NCBI RefSeq assembly: GCF_004358205.1
Contig: NZ_SMYO01000007.1
Coordinates: forward strand, 248,001-312,000
DNA length: 64,000 nt
Reading direction: 5' to 3'
From: Bacillus salipaludis
GTDB taxonomy: Bacteria > Bacillota > Bacilli > Bacillales_B > DSM-18226
The notes below the pieces were generated by a model. The model made no database searches, was not told the origin of the DNA, and saw only the letters and a program-made list of their open reading frames with translations. This document shows, piece by piece, positions 1 to 8,539 of this stretch (position 1 is the first letter of the stretch; each line of letters begins with the position of its first letter). Position numbers and translations under genes: made by a program.

Positions 1-52
1 TTAATTTCTCGATTCCAATAATTTTTTGTTGAAAGTTCCATTCAGTGATCAT
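1..52 (-). CDS. 5' fragment of a divergent gene, unrecognised
   Basis: Only the first 17 codons are in the window, read leftward from an ATG at 52-50. An AGGAGGG ribosome site lies just upstream (about 60-66). The visible N-terminus, MITEWNFQQKIIGIEKL, is too short to assign to a family. The gene diverges from the sigma-54-driven flavoprotein gene at 336, which is a usual place for a regulator, but that is inference from position only. Confidence 0.55.
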   Translation of the reverse strand, partial: MITEWNFQQKIIGIEKL

Positions 53-75
53 CTATCCAGCCCTCCTTTTAAAAG

Positions 76-90
76 TGAACACATTTTGCA
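76..90. promoter_or_regulatory. Possible third half-site of the upstream activator
   Basis: TGAACACATTTTGCA at 76-90 matches the left arm of the inverted repeat at 158-172 in 13 of 15 positions and lies in the same orientation. It sits close to the start of the divergent gene at 52, where a bound regulator could act on that gene's own promoter. It is an isolated half-site, so confidence is low. Confidence 0.35.
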
Positions 91-157
91 GCAACTTTAA
101 CCATGATTCCCGTATAAATTTGGTTTTAATAGATTATTAGGGGGAGTAAAGTTGCGG

Positions 158-195
158 TGAACCTTTTTTGCACCGATTGATGCAAAAAACATTCA
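158..195. promoter_or_regulatory. Inverted repeat, probable upstream activator site
   Basis: The arms TGAACCTTTTTTGCA (158-172) and TGCAAAAAACATTCA (181-195) are complementary except for two positions, around an 8-bp centre. The site lies about 85 bp upstream of the sigma-54 promoter at 279, the usual range for an enhancer-binding protein. No T-run or upstream gene end suggests a terminator. Confidence 0.7.
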
Positions 196-278
196 CTTAT
201 TTCTTTTATTATACAATTAGTTCTAGTGAAAATTATGAATTTTTAAAAAATATATTGAAATGATGGCAACCTTACCGA

Positions 279-294
279 TTGGCACGTTTTTTGC
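279..294 (+). promoter_or_regulatory. Sigma-54 (SigL) -24/-12 promoter
   Basis: TTGGCAC at 279-285 and TTGC at 291-294 match the TGGCAC-N5-TTGC consensus. The GG and GC pairs are 12 bp apart, as sigma-54 requires. The flavoprotein gene at 336 begins about 40 bp downstream, so that enzyme is probably made only when an enhancer-binding activator is switched on. Confidence 0.85.
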
Positions 295-335
295 TAGGTT
301 ACTTGTTAAATACAAACCAATAGGAGTGAGTAGCC

Positions 336-2333
336 GTGACGAATTATAAGCATTTATTTAGTCCAATCGAAATTGGTCACACAGAATTAAAAAATAGAAT
401 TCTTAGTACAGCACATCAGACAAATCATGTTGCCAACGGGATACCCACGCCGGAGATGACTGCCTATCATTCGGCCCGGGCAAAAGGTGGAGTGGGGCTG
501 ATTGTTTTAGAAGCAGCGGCTGTACACGAATCAGGAATGTTGACGACCCATACAATTGCAGGGTTTGATCAAAGGATTGTACCGGCCTATTTAGAGCTCG
601 CAAATGAAGTCCATCAATTTGGAACGAAGCTATTCAGTCAATTATTTCACGGGGGAAGAGAGGTTGTTTCAAGTGATTATCGCACGGCAGCATTGGCTCC
701 TTCTGCCGTGCCAAGTCTCCGGTTCGGAACGATGCCAAGACCGATGAGTATTGAGGAAATTAAAGATGTAATCAAAGGCTTTGCTCGATCAGCAAAACTT
801 GCGAAGGAAGGTGGTCTGGACGGGGTAGAAATCTGCTGCTCTCACGGATACCTGCCAGCACAGTTTTGGTCCGGCCAAACCAATCATCGTACCGATGAAT
901 ATGGCGGTTCGTTTGAAAAACGAATGAGGTTTATTGTGGAAGTGATGCAGCGGGTTTGGCAGGAAGTCGGCGAAGATTTCACGGTTGGGATCCGAATGAG
1001 TGCCGATGAAATGACAATGGATGGTTTGGATGTTAAGGATTCCGTAAAAATTGTTGAGTATTTAGTGGATCAAGTTCGTGTAGACTTCATCAATGTTACA
1101 TCGGGTGATTCTAGTACTTTTGCAGGGTCAACACATATTGTGCCGCCATCTCCAATCAAACATGGCTATAATTCTCCGCAAGCTTTTAAAATCCGCATGG
1201 CGGGCGCAGTTCCCGTGTTTGTTGGTTCCCGGATTGTCGACCCAGTCGAGGCGGAGCAGATTGTTGCCACTGGGAAAGCAGATGTCGTTGGGATGACCCG
1301 TTCCTTAATTGTTGACCCTGAAATGCCGAATAAAGTAAAAGAGGGAAATCATCAATTAATTGATGCCTGTATTGGTTGTCTCCAAGCATGTATTGGCCAT
1401 TATCATAAAGGATTAGCCATTGGCTGTGTCCAAAATCCAACAGCAGGGAAGGAACTGGAGGTGCAAGCACTTCAGAAGACACAACGTGAGAAAAAGAAAG
1501 TGCTTATTATCGGCGCAGGCCCTGCAGGGTTAAAAGCTGCCTTAACGTTAGATGAGCTTGGCCATGAAGTCATTTTAGCAGATAAATCAGATGAGGTCGG
1601 TGGGCTTTTGCATACCCTAAGGCGTGCTCCAATGCGACAAGAGCTTGCTGAAACGATGCTTGACAATTTTATAAAAAAAGTGTCCATCAGCAATGTAAGT
1701 GTAAAACTTGGCTGGAACATTGAACCCGAAGATATTAAGGAACTTGGCCCGGATGCGATTATTTGTGCAGTTGGCTCCCGCCCATATATTCCGCTAATCC
1801 CTGGGATAAAAGATCCAAGAGTTCGTACAGTTGATCAATTATTTAACCAACAAAGCAAAAATATTGGAAAAAATGTCTTGGTGTTCGATTTCGGCGGGGA
1901 TTGGCCGGGAATGGAGTCAGCCATTGATTTGGCAGAAAAAGGGCACGAAGTAACATTAATTTCTTCAAGGCTATATATAGGTGAGGAAGTTCATCAATAT
2001 TTAAGAAATGAATATTTAAAGAAACTCTATCAGTTAAATATTAAAATGATTCCTCACTATGATTTAGGCGAAATTAAAGAGGATGAAGTGGTAATTCGAA
2101 ATTTATTTTCTTATGAGAAAGAAACCATTAAAAATGTGGACTCCATCATTCTTTCACTTGGGCGCGTTCCAAACGTGGAATTGTATGAGAAAATTAAAGA
2201 TTCTGCTTCTGAAGTATGGCAAATCGGTGATTGCCTAGCCCCAAGAACACTTGAAGAAGCAACATTTGAGGGGCTAATGACCTCATTACAAATCGGACTT
2301 CAGGGCACAAAAAGTTTGCAAGTCAAACAATAA
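336..2333 (+). CDS. FMN/FAD Fe-S oxidoreductase, 2,4-dienoyl-CoA reductase/TMADH type
   Basis: This 665-residue flavoprotein has the layout of 2,4-dienoyl-CoA reductase (FadH), trimethylamine dehydrogenase and related demethylases. An N-terminal FMN TIM barrel of the old-yellow-enzyme family (about 1-340) carries the family's HGYL, RTDEYGGS and R-rich stretch. Four cysteines at 345, 348, 352 and 364 fit a [4Fe-4S] site. A FAD/NAD Rossmann fold follows (GAGPAG near 393). The substrate cannot be read from the sequence; a dienoyl-CoA, an N-methylated amine or another electrophile are all possible. GTG is the start, with a TAGGAGTGAG ribosome site. The gene stands alone, behind a sigma-54 promoter and before a strong terminator, which favours an inducible catabolic role. 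Confidence 0.8.
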   Translation: MTNYKHLFSPIEIGHTELKNRILSTAHQTNHVANGIPTPEMTAYHSARAKGGVGLIVLEAAAVHESGMLTTHTIAGFDQRIVPAYLELANEVHQFGTKLFSQLFHGGREVVSSDYRTAALAPSAVPSLRFGTMPRPMSIEEIKDVIKGFARSAKLAKEGGLDGVEICCSHGYLPAQFWSGQTNHRTDEYGGSFEKRMRFIVEVMQRVWQEVGEDFTVGIRMSADEMTMDGLDVKDSVKIVEYLVDQVRVDFINVTSGDSSTFAGSTHIVPPSPIKHGYNSPQAFKIRMAGAVPVFVGSRIVDPVEAEQIVATGKADVVGMTRSLIVDPEMPNKVKEGNHQLIDACIGCLQACIGHYHKGLAIGCVQNPTAGKELEVQALQKTQREKKKVLIIGAGPAGLKAALTLDELGHEVILADKSDEVGGLLHTLRRAPMRQELAETMLDNFIKKVSISNVSVKLGWNIEPEDIKELGPDAIICAVGSRPYIPLIPGIKDPRVRTVDQLFNQQSKNIGKNVLVFDFGGDWPGMESAIDLAEKGHEVTLISSRLYIGEEVHQYLRNEYLKKLYQLNIKMIPHYDLGEIKEDEVVIRNLFSYEKETIKNVDSIILSLGRVPNVELYEKIKDSASEVWQIGDCLAPRTLEEATFEGLMTSLQIGLQGTKSLQVKQ

Positions 2334-2343
2334 CATAAATAAC

Positions 2344-2388
2344 AGGAGAGTTTATCACCGCAAATGTGATAAACTCTCCTCTTTTTTT
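2344..2388 (+). terminator. Rho-independent terminator
   Basis: Perfect 15-bp arms (2344-2358 and 2366-2380) with a 7-nt loop and a T-run end the flavoprotein transcript. Confidence 0.9.
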
Positions 2389-2533
2389 ATGCCATATTGA
2401 AACAACTTGAGCGGAAATCAAACCAATTTTAACATTGCCTTTTAAGAACAGTATTTTAGGTATATGCATCAATAGTGAATTCAACTTATTCAATATGCTA
2501 AACTGTTTACAGAATACAAAGTAGGTGATCCTG

Positions 2534-3667
2534 TTGAAAATAAAAGCAATTGAACCAACTCCTAGTCCAAATACAATGAAAATCCTTTTAGATGAAGAAC
2601 TCCCAATGGGAAAAAGTCATAATTATAAAAAAGAAACCAGCGCAGATGCACCAAAGGTGATTCAAAAGATCTTACAAATTGAAGGAATCAAAGGCGTATA
2701 CCATGTAGCTGACTTCCTGGCAGTTGAGCGAAACGCGAAATTCGATTGGAAGGAACTATTGCCAAAGGTACGTCAGGCATTTGGTGAAAACGCTGAAGAT
2801 GCTGCTAAAAATGAAAAAGTCATAGATGAGCATTTCGGTGAGATAAAAGTTGAAATCCAAATGTTTAAGGGAATTCCTTTGCAGGTTAAGCTCACTGATG
2901 GCACGACAGAAAAAAGGTTTGGGATGCCAGAATATTTTTTAAAGGCAAGAGAGCAGGCGCAGCTTCCAGAAGATAATTATATTTTATTGCGGAAATGGCA
3001 AAATCAAGGGGTACGGTACGGTGACTTTGATCAAATTGGCCAGGAAGTCGTCGAGGAATTGATTGCCGCTTATCCACAAAACCGGCTTGAAGCCTTGGTT
3101 GAAAAAGCACATTCAGGGGAAACATCTGATAAAAAAACAGTACTTTCACGAAAAAAAATCACAAAGAGCGATTTAAACAACCCAGATTGGCAGGTGCGCT
3201 ATCAACTGCTTGAACAAATGGACGATCCTGAGCTTGAGGATTTGCCTGTTTTAGAAACGGCATTATCCGATGAAAAACCATCAATTAGAAGACTTGCAAC
3301 GGTGTACCTTGGAATGATTAAGGATACCAAAGTTCTGCCGCATTTATATAGAGCGCTAAATGACAAAACTGTGACTGTCCGCCGGACAGCTGGAGATTGC
3401 TTGTCAGATTTAGGGTTCGCGGAGGCACAAGACGAAATGCTTAAGGCCTTAAAGGACCCAAGTAAATTGGTGCGCTGGCGGGCTGCAATGTTTTTATATG
3501 AAGTAGGAAATGAAAAAGCGTTGCCTGCTTTAAAGGCTGCTGAAGACGATTCTGAGTTTGAAGTCAGCATGCAAATAAAAATGGCAATTGAACGAATCGA
3601 GGGCGGCGAGGAAGCAAAGGGCTCAGTTTGGAAACAAATGACCGAAGCAAGGAAATTGGGGGAGTAA
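2534..3667 (+). CDS. ypgR: YpgR-like protein (conserved virulence factor C family)
   Basis: From the TTG at 2534 the protein has 377 residues, the length I recall for B. subtilis YpgR. The N-terminal 85 residues resemble the NifU/Nfu-like scaffold N-domain, without obvious cluster cysteines. The C-terminal half (about 205-370) is a series of HEAT-type helical repeats, for example around DEKPSIRRLATVYLGMI and DKTVTVRRTAGDCL. Staphylococcal CvfC has the same layout and affects virulence; the biochemical role is unknown. The longer GTG start at 2525 is less likely because AGGTGAT at 2524-2529 is spaced correctly only for the TTG. brxA follows directly, as I recall for the B. subtilis ypgR-yphP neighbourhood. 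Confidence 0.85.
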   Translation: MKIKAIEPTPSPNTMKILLDEELPMGKSHNYKKETSADAPKVIQKILQIEGIKGVYHVADFLAVERNAKFDWKELLPKVRQAFGENAEDAAKNEKVIDEHFGEIKVEIQMFKGIPLQVKLTDGTTEKRFGMPEYFLKAREQAQLPEDNYILLRKWQNQGVRYGDFDQIGQEVVEELIAAYPQNRLEALVEKAHSGETSDKKTVLSRKKITKSDLNNPDWQVRYQLLEQMDDPELEDLPVLETALSDEKPSIRRLATVYLGMIKDTKVLPHLYRALNDKTVTVRRTAGDCLSDLGFAEAQDEMLKALKDPSKLVRWRAAMFLYEVGNEKALPALKAAEDDSEFEVSMQIKMAIERIEGGEEAKGSVWKQMTEARKLGE

Positions 3668-3730
3668 GCCCGGATTGCAATATAGCGATTTTTTATAGTA
3701 TGCTTACACTGAAAACAGGAGGGATTATTA

Positions 3731-4168
3731 ATGTCAAATGCCTATGAAGAATTTATGAAACAAATGGTTGTACCTATGCGACAAGAATTAACTAGAACAG
3801 GCTTCGAGGAATTAACTTCGGAAGAAGATGTGAAAAATTTTATTGATAATGTGAAGGGGACTACTCTTGTAGCAGTGAATTCCGTGTGTGGCTGTGCAGG
3901 TGGATTAGCCCGTCCGGCTGTTACTCAGGCAGTGTTGAACAGTGAGAAAAAACCGGATCACCTTGTAACGGTTTTTGCTGGCCAGGATAAGGAAGCAACA
4001 GCTAAAATGCGAGAATATTTTGCGGGTCATGAACCGTCATCTCCATCATTTGCTTTATTAAAGGATAAAGAAGTCGTCCATTTTATTCCACGCCATGATA
4101 TCGAAGGCCACGCAATGGAAGAAGTCATGCAAAACTTAATCAATTCGTTTGAAACTCATTGTAAATAA
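3731..4168 (+). CDS. brxA: Bacilliredoxin BrxA (YphP)
   Basis: This 145-residue protein is a clear YphP/YqiW (BrxA/BrxB) homologue. Its C53-G-C55 motif, in SVCGCAGG, is the family's active site. In the family, bacilliredoxins remove bacillithiol from S-bacillithiolated proteins after oxidative stress, in the cytoplasm. The C-terminal half (FAGQDKEATAKMREYF, HFIPRHDIEGH) is typical. A GGAGGG ribosome site precedes the ATG. A strong terminator follows immediately after the stop codon, so the gene ends its transcription unit. Confidence 0.93.
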   Translation: MSNAYEEFMKQMVVPMRQELTRTGFEELTSEEDVKNFIDNVKGTTLVAVNSVCGCAGGLARPAVTQAVLNSEKKPDHLVTVFAGQDKEATAKMREYFAGHEPSSPSFALLKDKEVVHFIPRHDIEGHAMEEVMQNLINSFETHCK

Positions 4169-4193
4169 GGATGTCCGCCGACATCCTTTTTTT
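4169..4193 (+). terminator. Terminator after brxA
   Basis: GGATGTC/GACATCC 7-bp arms with a 4-nt loop are followed by seven T residues. Confidence 0.85.
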
Positions 4194-4228
4194 CATTCAA
4201 AAGCTTATTTATATTAAAGAGGGATAAT

Positions 4229-5002
4229 ATGTTTGTTACAACAGCAGGACGAACAAACGAACAGATGATAAAAAAAGCAAGAAACTTAGCCGAAACACTC
4301 GATATTTCCTATATCCCTAGAAAAAAGAAATCGATTAACCAAATTCAAAAAGAGGAAGCTGGCAGCTGTCTTATTGTCGGCAAAGAACGGCTTGAGCTAT
4401 ATAATCAGGAACACAAGGAACCTTTCTTCTTTCATCCTAATTCTGCGATGTTTCGGATAAAAAGACTAATAAACGGGGAGAAAGATCCGTTTATTGAGGC
4501 CGCATATTTATCGATTGGAATGTCCATGCTAGATTGCACGCTCGGTCTCGCATCAGATGCCATTGTTGCTAGTTTTGTGGTTGGGTTCGAAGGCTCGGTA
4601 ACAGGGATTGAAGGACAGAAATACCTTTCCTTTCTCGTAAAAGAGGGACTTCAATCCTGGGATTCTGGTTATTTAGAAATCAATTCTGCAATGAAAAGAA
4701 TAAAGGTGAACACGTCTTTTTCTTTGGATTATTTAAAGAGTCAGCCTTCCTCATCTATAGATTGCGTCTATTTCGACCCGATGTTTGAAGAAAGCATTCT
4801 TGAATCGGATGGGATTAGGTCGTTAGGACATTTCGCTCTCCAACATGATTTGAATGAAGAAACCATTTCCGAAGCACGAAGGGTTTGCAAACGAAAAGTC
4901 ATTTTAAAAGACCATTATAAAAGCCAGCGTTTTGAAAAATATGGCTTCACAGTTTTTCGAAGAAAAACCGCTAAATTTCATTTTGGGATACTTGAAAAAT
5001 AA
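4229..5002 (+). CDS. ypiP: YpiP-like class I SAM-dependent methyltransferase
   Basis: The 257-residue protein carries a nucleotide-binding motif DCTLGLASDA at 102-111 and DPMF at 183-186. Both resemble the RsmJ (16S rRNA m2G1516) methyltransferase group, so an RNA target is plausible but not shown. The N-terminal part (about 1-80) would be the extra domain preceding the Rossmann fold. B. subtilis YpiP occupies the same position between yphP and ypjP. AGAGGG lies upstream of the ATG, and a terminator separates it from ypjP. Confidence 0.8.
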   Translation: MFVTTAGRTNEQMIKKARNLAETLDISYIPRKKKSINQIQKEEAGSCLIVGKERLELYNQEHKEPFFFHPNSAMFRIKRLINGEKDPFIEAAYLSIGMSMLDCTLGLASDAIVASFVVGFEGSVTGIEGQKYLSFLVKEGLQSWDSGYLEINSAMKRIKVNTSFSLDYLKSQPSSSIDCVYFDPMFEESILESDGIRSLGHFALQHDLNEETISEARRVCKRKVILKDHYKSQRFEKYGFTVFRRKTAKFHFGILEK

Positions 5003-5003
5003 C

Positions 5004-5037
5004 AACTGAGAGCCATTGGCCCTCAGTTTATTTTTTT
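5004..5037 (+). terminator. Terminator after ypiP
   Basis: Complementary arms of about 11 bp (5004-5014 and 5018-5028, one mismatch) lead into a T-rich run at 5030-5037. Confidence 0.8.
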
Positions 5038-5156
5038 ATATAATTCGAAAAATATCCAATTCTATTTTTTCCAATTTCCATAAAAAAGAAGTATAATATT
5101 TTGTAAGAATAAAAATGGACTTCTTTACCCTTCCATTTCAAAAAGGGGCGTTTATT

Positions 5157-5738
5157 TTGAAGAATTGGATTCGTAAATCTTTTGTGGTGATGGTGTCGAT
5201 TTTGACCTTTGGTCTTGTTTCACCATCCCAATTAATGAATAATATCAACGCAGGAAAACCATCAAACCAGGCTGCAGCACCTTCAGGCAGTTTTGTCCAA
5301 ACTCCTACTCTTGCAGAAGAAACGGAGTTTAATCGGGACCACTTTATGGAAGAACTACTCAAACAAGCGGAGGAACAATCCTATCAAAAATTCGGAAGCA
5401 AAATAAAACCAATAATCGAGAACGAGTTTCGCACGATTATTTTACCTAATATTGAACAAGCCATTACAGAAACTGCCGCCCAATTTCCCGAGGAAGATTT
5501 AAGGAATCTTGCCATCACGGAACAGCCGAGCGGAGGACACTCAGAAAAAATCTTTCATATCAAAAACAGTGTAACAAACAAGGATATCCTTAGATTTCAT
5601 GTTAGAAGGGATCAGCCGCCGCAAGAAGGCTACTGGTTTAATTTTCATTATCATACTTACCATGATGAGTATCAAAGCCATTATAATCTCGGTTCGATTT
5701 ACTGGGCAAAAAATACACCTCCTAAATGGATGAGTTGA
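5157..5738 (+). CDS. ypjP: YpjP-like protein
   Basis: From the TTG at 5157 the product has 193 residues; AAGGGGCG at about 5142-5149 is the ribosome site, whereas the longer ATG at 5115 has none. Residues 5-25 are hydrophobic and look like a signal peptide or anchor. The C-terminus (LRFHVRRDQPP, YWFNFHYHT, GSIYWAKNTPPKWMS) matches what I recall of B. subtilis YpjP closely. The function is unknown. In B. subtilis this gene lies beside thyB; here the Ter island separates it from thyA. Confidence 0.85.
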   Translation: MKNWIRKSFVVMVSILTFGLVSPSQLMNNINAGKPSNQAAAPSGSFVQTPTLAEETEFNRDHFMEELLKQAEEQSYQKFGSKIKPIIENEFRTIILPNIEQAITETAAQFPEEDLRNLAITEQPSGGHSEKIFHIKNSVTNKDILRFHVRRDQPPQEGYWFNFHYHTYHDEYQSHYNLGSIYWAKNTPPKWMS

Positions 5739-5783
5739 TGATAAAATTTGCGAAGCAGTGGTAAAAAAATTTATTATAATAAA

Positions 5784-5809
5784 TGAAACCTTTTTAAGAA
5801 AAACTCGTA
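5784..5809 (+). promoter_or_regulatory. ECF (sigma-W type) promoter of the Ter island
   Basis: TGAAAC (5784-5789), a 16-bp spacer and CGTA (5806-5809) match the sigma-W consensus exactly. It lies 34 bp before the first TerD gene. In B. subtilis the yceCDEFGHI operon is reported to be driven by ECF factors and SigB, which supports the call. Confidence 0.8.
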
Positions 5810-5842
5810 AATAGATTATTACCTAAATTGGAGGAATGGAAA

Positions 5843-6424
5843 ATGGCAATTAGTTTATCAAAAGGACAAAAAGTTGACTTAACAAAAACCAATCCGGGAT
5901 TAACAAATGTCGTTGTTGGTTTAGGCTGGGATACGAATAAATATGATGGCGGTAATGACTTTGATTTAGACTCATCCGTATTCCTACTAGGAGAGAACGG
6001 GAAGGTTACAACTGAATCTGACTTTATCTTCTATAACAACCCTAAAGGCGCTAATGGTGCTGTCGTACATACTGGAGATAATCGTACTGGTGCAGGTGAC
6101 GGTGATGACGAACAAATAAATATTAACCTAACAGCTATTCCTGCTTCTATTCAACGAATTGCTTTTACGATTACGATTCATGATGCAGACAGCAGAAATC
6201 AAAACTTCGGGCAGGTTTCAAATGCCTATGCTCGAATTTTTAGTGAAGCAACTGGGGAAGAATTGATTCGCTATGACCTTGGAGAGGATTTCTCTATCGA
6301 GACTGCATTAGTTGTAGGCGAATTATACCGTCATAATGGTGAATGGAAATTTAGTGCAATCGGAAGCGGCTACCAAGGTGGACTGGCAGCGTTAGCAACT
6401 GATTTTGGATTACAGGTTGGCTGA
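5843..6424 (+). CDS. TerD-family stress protein (YceE-like)
   Basis: This 193-residue protein is a canonical TerD/CABP1-domain protein. It contains GLGWDTN near 29-35, an acidic calcium-binding stretch ([12 protein letters not shown]) near 37-48, and [17 protein letters not shown]. TerD proteins bind calcium and belong to the tellurite/phage/envelope stress response. The ATG at 5843, with GGAGG upstream, is preferred over the ORF's earlier start because the family begins MAISLSKGQ. It is the first gene after the sigma-W-type promoter. A partial terminator separates it from TerC and may make TerD the most abundant product. Confidence 0.92.
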   Translation: MAISLSKGQKVDLTKTNPGLTNVVVGLGWDTNKYDGGNDFDLDSSVFLLGENGKVTTESDFIFYNNPKGANGAVVHTGDNRTGAGDGDDEQININLTAIPASIQRIAFTITIHDADSRNQNFGQVSNAYARIFSEATGEELIRYDLGEDFSIETALVVGELYRHNGEWKFSAIGSGYQGGLAALATDFGLQVG

Positions 6425-6438
6425 TAATTAAAATAAAG

Positions 6439-6466
6439 AGACCCACCTTTTAAGGCTGGGTCTTTT
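6439..6466 (+). terminator. Terminator or attenuator between terD and terC
   Basis: Seven-bp arms AGACCCA/TGGGTCT (6439-6445 and 6457-6463) are followed by only four T residues, so some read-through into terC is likely. Confidence 0.65.
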
Positions 6467-6503
6467 CTAAAAACATATAGAACATCTGGGAGGAATTTTT
6501 TTA

Positions 6504-7280
6504 ATGTCGGTTTTACAAGGAATATTAGACACATATTCACATTTCTTTGAGTGGGATATGTGGGTGAAGGTTTTATCAGATCCGGTAAGTTGGGGATTAA
6601 TTGGAACTCTAATTATTCTAGAGGGATTGTTGTCTGCAGATAATGCCCTCGTTTTAGCGGTAATGGTAAAACATCTGCCTCCGGAAAAACGTAAAAAAGC
6701 ACTTTTTTATGGATTATTAGGTGCCTATGCATTTCGTTTCATTGCGATTGGAATTGGGGTCTACTTAATAAAGCTGTGGTGGGTAAAAGCACTAGGTGCA
6801 GCATATCTAGCTTGGTTGGCTATTAAATACTTTATTGACAAACATAAAGAAAGTAAGGAAGAGGACGAAGAAGCAGAGGGAATCAACAAAAATGGTTTAT
6901 TAATCCGGATGTTCGGAACCTTTTGGGGAACCGTTGCTTCAGTAGAATTAATGGATATCGCCTTCTCCGTTGACAGCGTACTGGCTGCTTTTGGGGTAAG
7001 CAATGAGATTTGGGTACTATTAATTGGCGGAATGCTCGGCGTATTAATGATGCGTGGAGTTGCTGGAGTCTTTCTTGCCCTTATTGACAAAATACCGGAA
7101 CTTGAAACAACCGCCTATATCTTGATTTTAATTATTTCAGTTAAGATGTTTGCAGGTGTTCTATTCCATTATGAATTGGAACCACTTTATTTCTTTATTA
7201 TTTTACTCTTTACGTTCGGTGCTACATTTATCGTCCATTTCATCAACAAGAAAAAAGAAGTTAGCAAAGAGAACGGTTAA
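6504..7280 (+). CDS. TerC-family integral membrane protein (YceF-like)
   Basis: This 258-residue protein has about seven to eight hydrophobic segments. The TerC signature LEGLLSADNALVLAVMV lies near 38-54, and a second acidic segment, VELMDIAFSVDSVLA, near 147-161. TerC proteins act in the cytoplasmic membrane; several export manganese or help metal loading of secreted enzymes, while others partner Ter proteins. No yybP-ykoY riboswitch is visible upstream. GGGAGG precedes the ATG. It is co-transcribed with the TerD and metabolite genes. Confidence 0.9.
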   Translation: MSVLQGILDTYSHFFEWDMWVKVLSDPVSWGLIGTLIILEGLLSADNALVLAVMVKHLPPEKRKKALFYGLLGAYAFRFIAIGIGVYLIKLWWVKALGAAYLAWLAIKYFIDKHKESKEEDEEAEGINKNGLLIRMFGTFWGTVASVELMDIAFSVDSVLAAFGVSNEIWVLLIGGMLGVLMMRGVAGVFLALIDKIPELETTAYILILIISVKMFAGVLFHYELEPLYFFIILLFTFGATFIVHFINKKKEVSKENG

Positions 7281-7354
7281 TAAGCATATTATATTACATG
7301 GGGGAGCTGACGAAAGTCCGGTCCCTTATTTTTATCATGAGGAGTAAGTTAAAA

Positions 7355-8539
7355 ATGAAATTTTTCTCCTATTTTTATGATGAAATGGAGCATCTATTTT
7401 ATCAAAAGCCAAAAGACTTCAATAAATTTGTGAACCGTGAGCTGTTAGCGTATGGCCTTGGAGCAACGCTTTATATGCCGGCAACCCGTCCGAATATTCA
7501 TCAGGAAATCCTATCCAAAAAATATGAAGGATTGACATCCCTTGTGATTGATTTAGAAGATGCAGTCGGTGATCTTGAAGTCGGAAGTGCGGAAGGAAAA
7601 CTTGTTAAGGAGCTTTCCAAACTATTTGAAGAGCTAAATAGGCAGTTTTTGCGGTTTGAAGATTTACCTTTAATGTTTATCCGGATTCGGGACTGTAAGC
7701 AGTTTCAAAGGCTAAAAAAACAGTTAGGAGAAGCGGTAAAACTGTTAACGGGTGTGGTGCTGCCAAAGTTTTCAGTAGAAGATGGCGCGGGGCTTTTAAA
7801 GGAAGTACGGGAAATACATAGTGAACAGCATCCCTTTTATGCCATGCCAATCCTTGAGACAGCAAGGATCATCCAAAAAGAGACGAGATTGGAAGAATTG
7901 CTAAAAGTCAAAAAACTACTTGATCAGAATCGTGAGCTGATTTTGAATATAAGGATTGGGGCAACCGATTTTAGCGGCTTGTATGGAATTCGCCGAAGTG
8001 TGGATACAACGGTTTATGAAATTGCTATTTTACGAGATTGCATTGCCGATATCATTAATATATTTCAACGAGGGGACGACCCCTATATAGTGTCTGGACC
8101 GGTTTGGGAGTATTTTTCTGCCAAAGAAAGAATGCTAAAGCCGCTGCTTCGGCAAACACCGTTCCGTGAGAGGTATGGTGACGAAGGATTGAAATTACGT
8201 GCTGAATTAATTGACCAAAATATGGATGGACTAATTCGTGAGGTTCTTATGGATATTGCAAACGGATTGACAGGAAAAACAGTAATCCATCCCTCGCATA
8301 TCAAAACCGTCCAAGCGCTGAATGTCGTTTCATTAGAGGAATACATGGATGCCTGTACGATTGTAGAAGCGGCCGAAGGTCATCTCGGAGTGGTTAGAAG
8401 CGGCTTTGCGAACAAAATGAATGAAATAAAGCCGCATTACGTTTGGGCAAAAAAGATTCTTTTAAAATCACAGCTTTACGGGGTGTTACATGCAGAAGTT
8501 ACAAACATCGACCTTATTAAAAAAGAAGTTTACGTTTAA
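7355..8539 (+). CDS. HpcH/HpaI-citrate lyase beta-like protein of the Ter island
   Basis: The 394-residue protein belongs to the HpcH/HpaI aldolase-CitE superfamily of C-C bond lyases. Motifs seen are LVIDLEDAVGD near 68-78, VVLPKFSV near 135, RIGATDFSGLYG near 203 and TVIHPSHIKTV near 309. The ATG at 7355 follows GAGGAGTAAG; the earlier start lacks a site. In Ter operons this enzyme occurs with phosphoribosyltransferase, StiP and HAD genes, a set predicted from comparative genomics to make a nucleoside-like metabolite. No substrate is known. The next gene starts inside its 3' end, indicating tight coupling. Confidence 0.83.
   Translation: MKFFSYFYDEMEHLFYQKPKDFNKFVNRELLAYGLGATLYMPATRPNIHQEILSKKYEGLTSLVIDLEDAVGDLEVGSAEGKLVKELSKLFEELNRQFLRFEDLPLMFIRIRDCKQFQRLKKQLGEAVKLLTGVVLPKFSVEDGAGLLKEVREIHSEQHPFYAMPILETARIIQKETRLEELLKVKKLLDQNRELILNIRIGATDFSGLYGIRRSVDTTVYEIAILRDCIADIINIFQRGDDPYIVSGPVWEYFSAKERMLKPLLRQTPFRERYGDEGLKLRAELIDQNMDGLIREVLMDIANGLTGKTVIHPSHIKTVQALNVVSLEEYMDACTIVEAAEGHLGVVRSGFANKMNEIKPHYVWAKKILLKSQLYGVLHAEVTNIDLIKKEVYV

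Noticed and set aside
1186..1482. Long open frames antisense to the flavoprotein gene.
   Set aside because: They are shadows of a strongly coding strand and lack ribosome sites.
5104..5157. The longer ATG start of ypjP at 5115.
   Set aside because: It has no ribosome site and adds residues not in the family; the TTG at 5157 has both.
6425..6503. A yybP-ykoY manganese riboswitch before terC.
   Set aside because: The gap is only 79 bp and holds a simple hairpin, without the conserved riboswitch loops.
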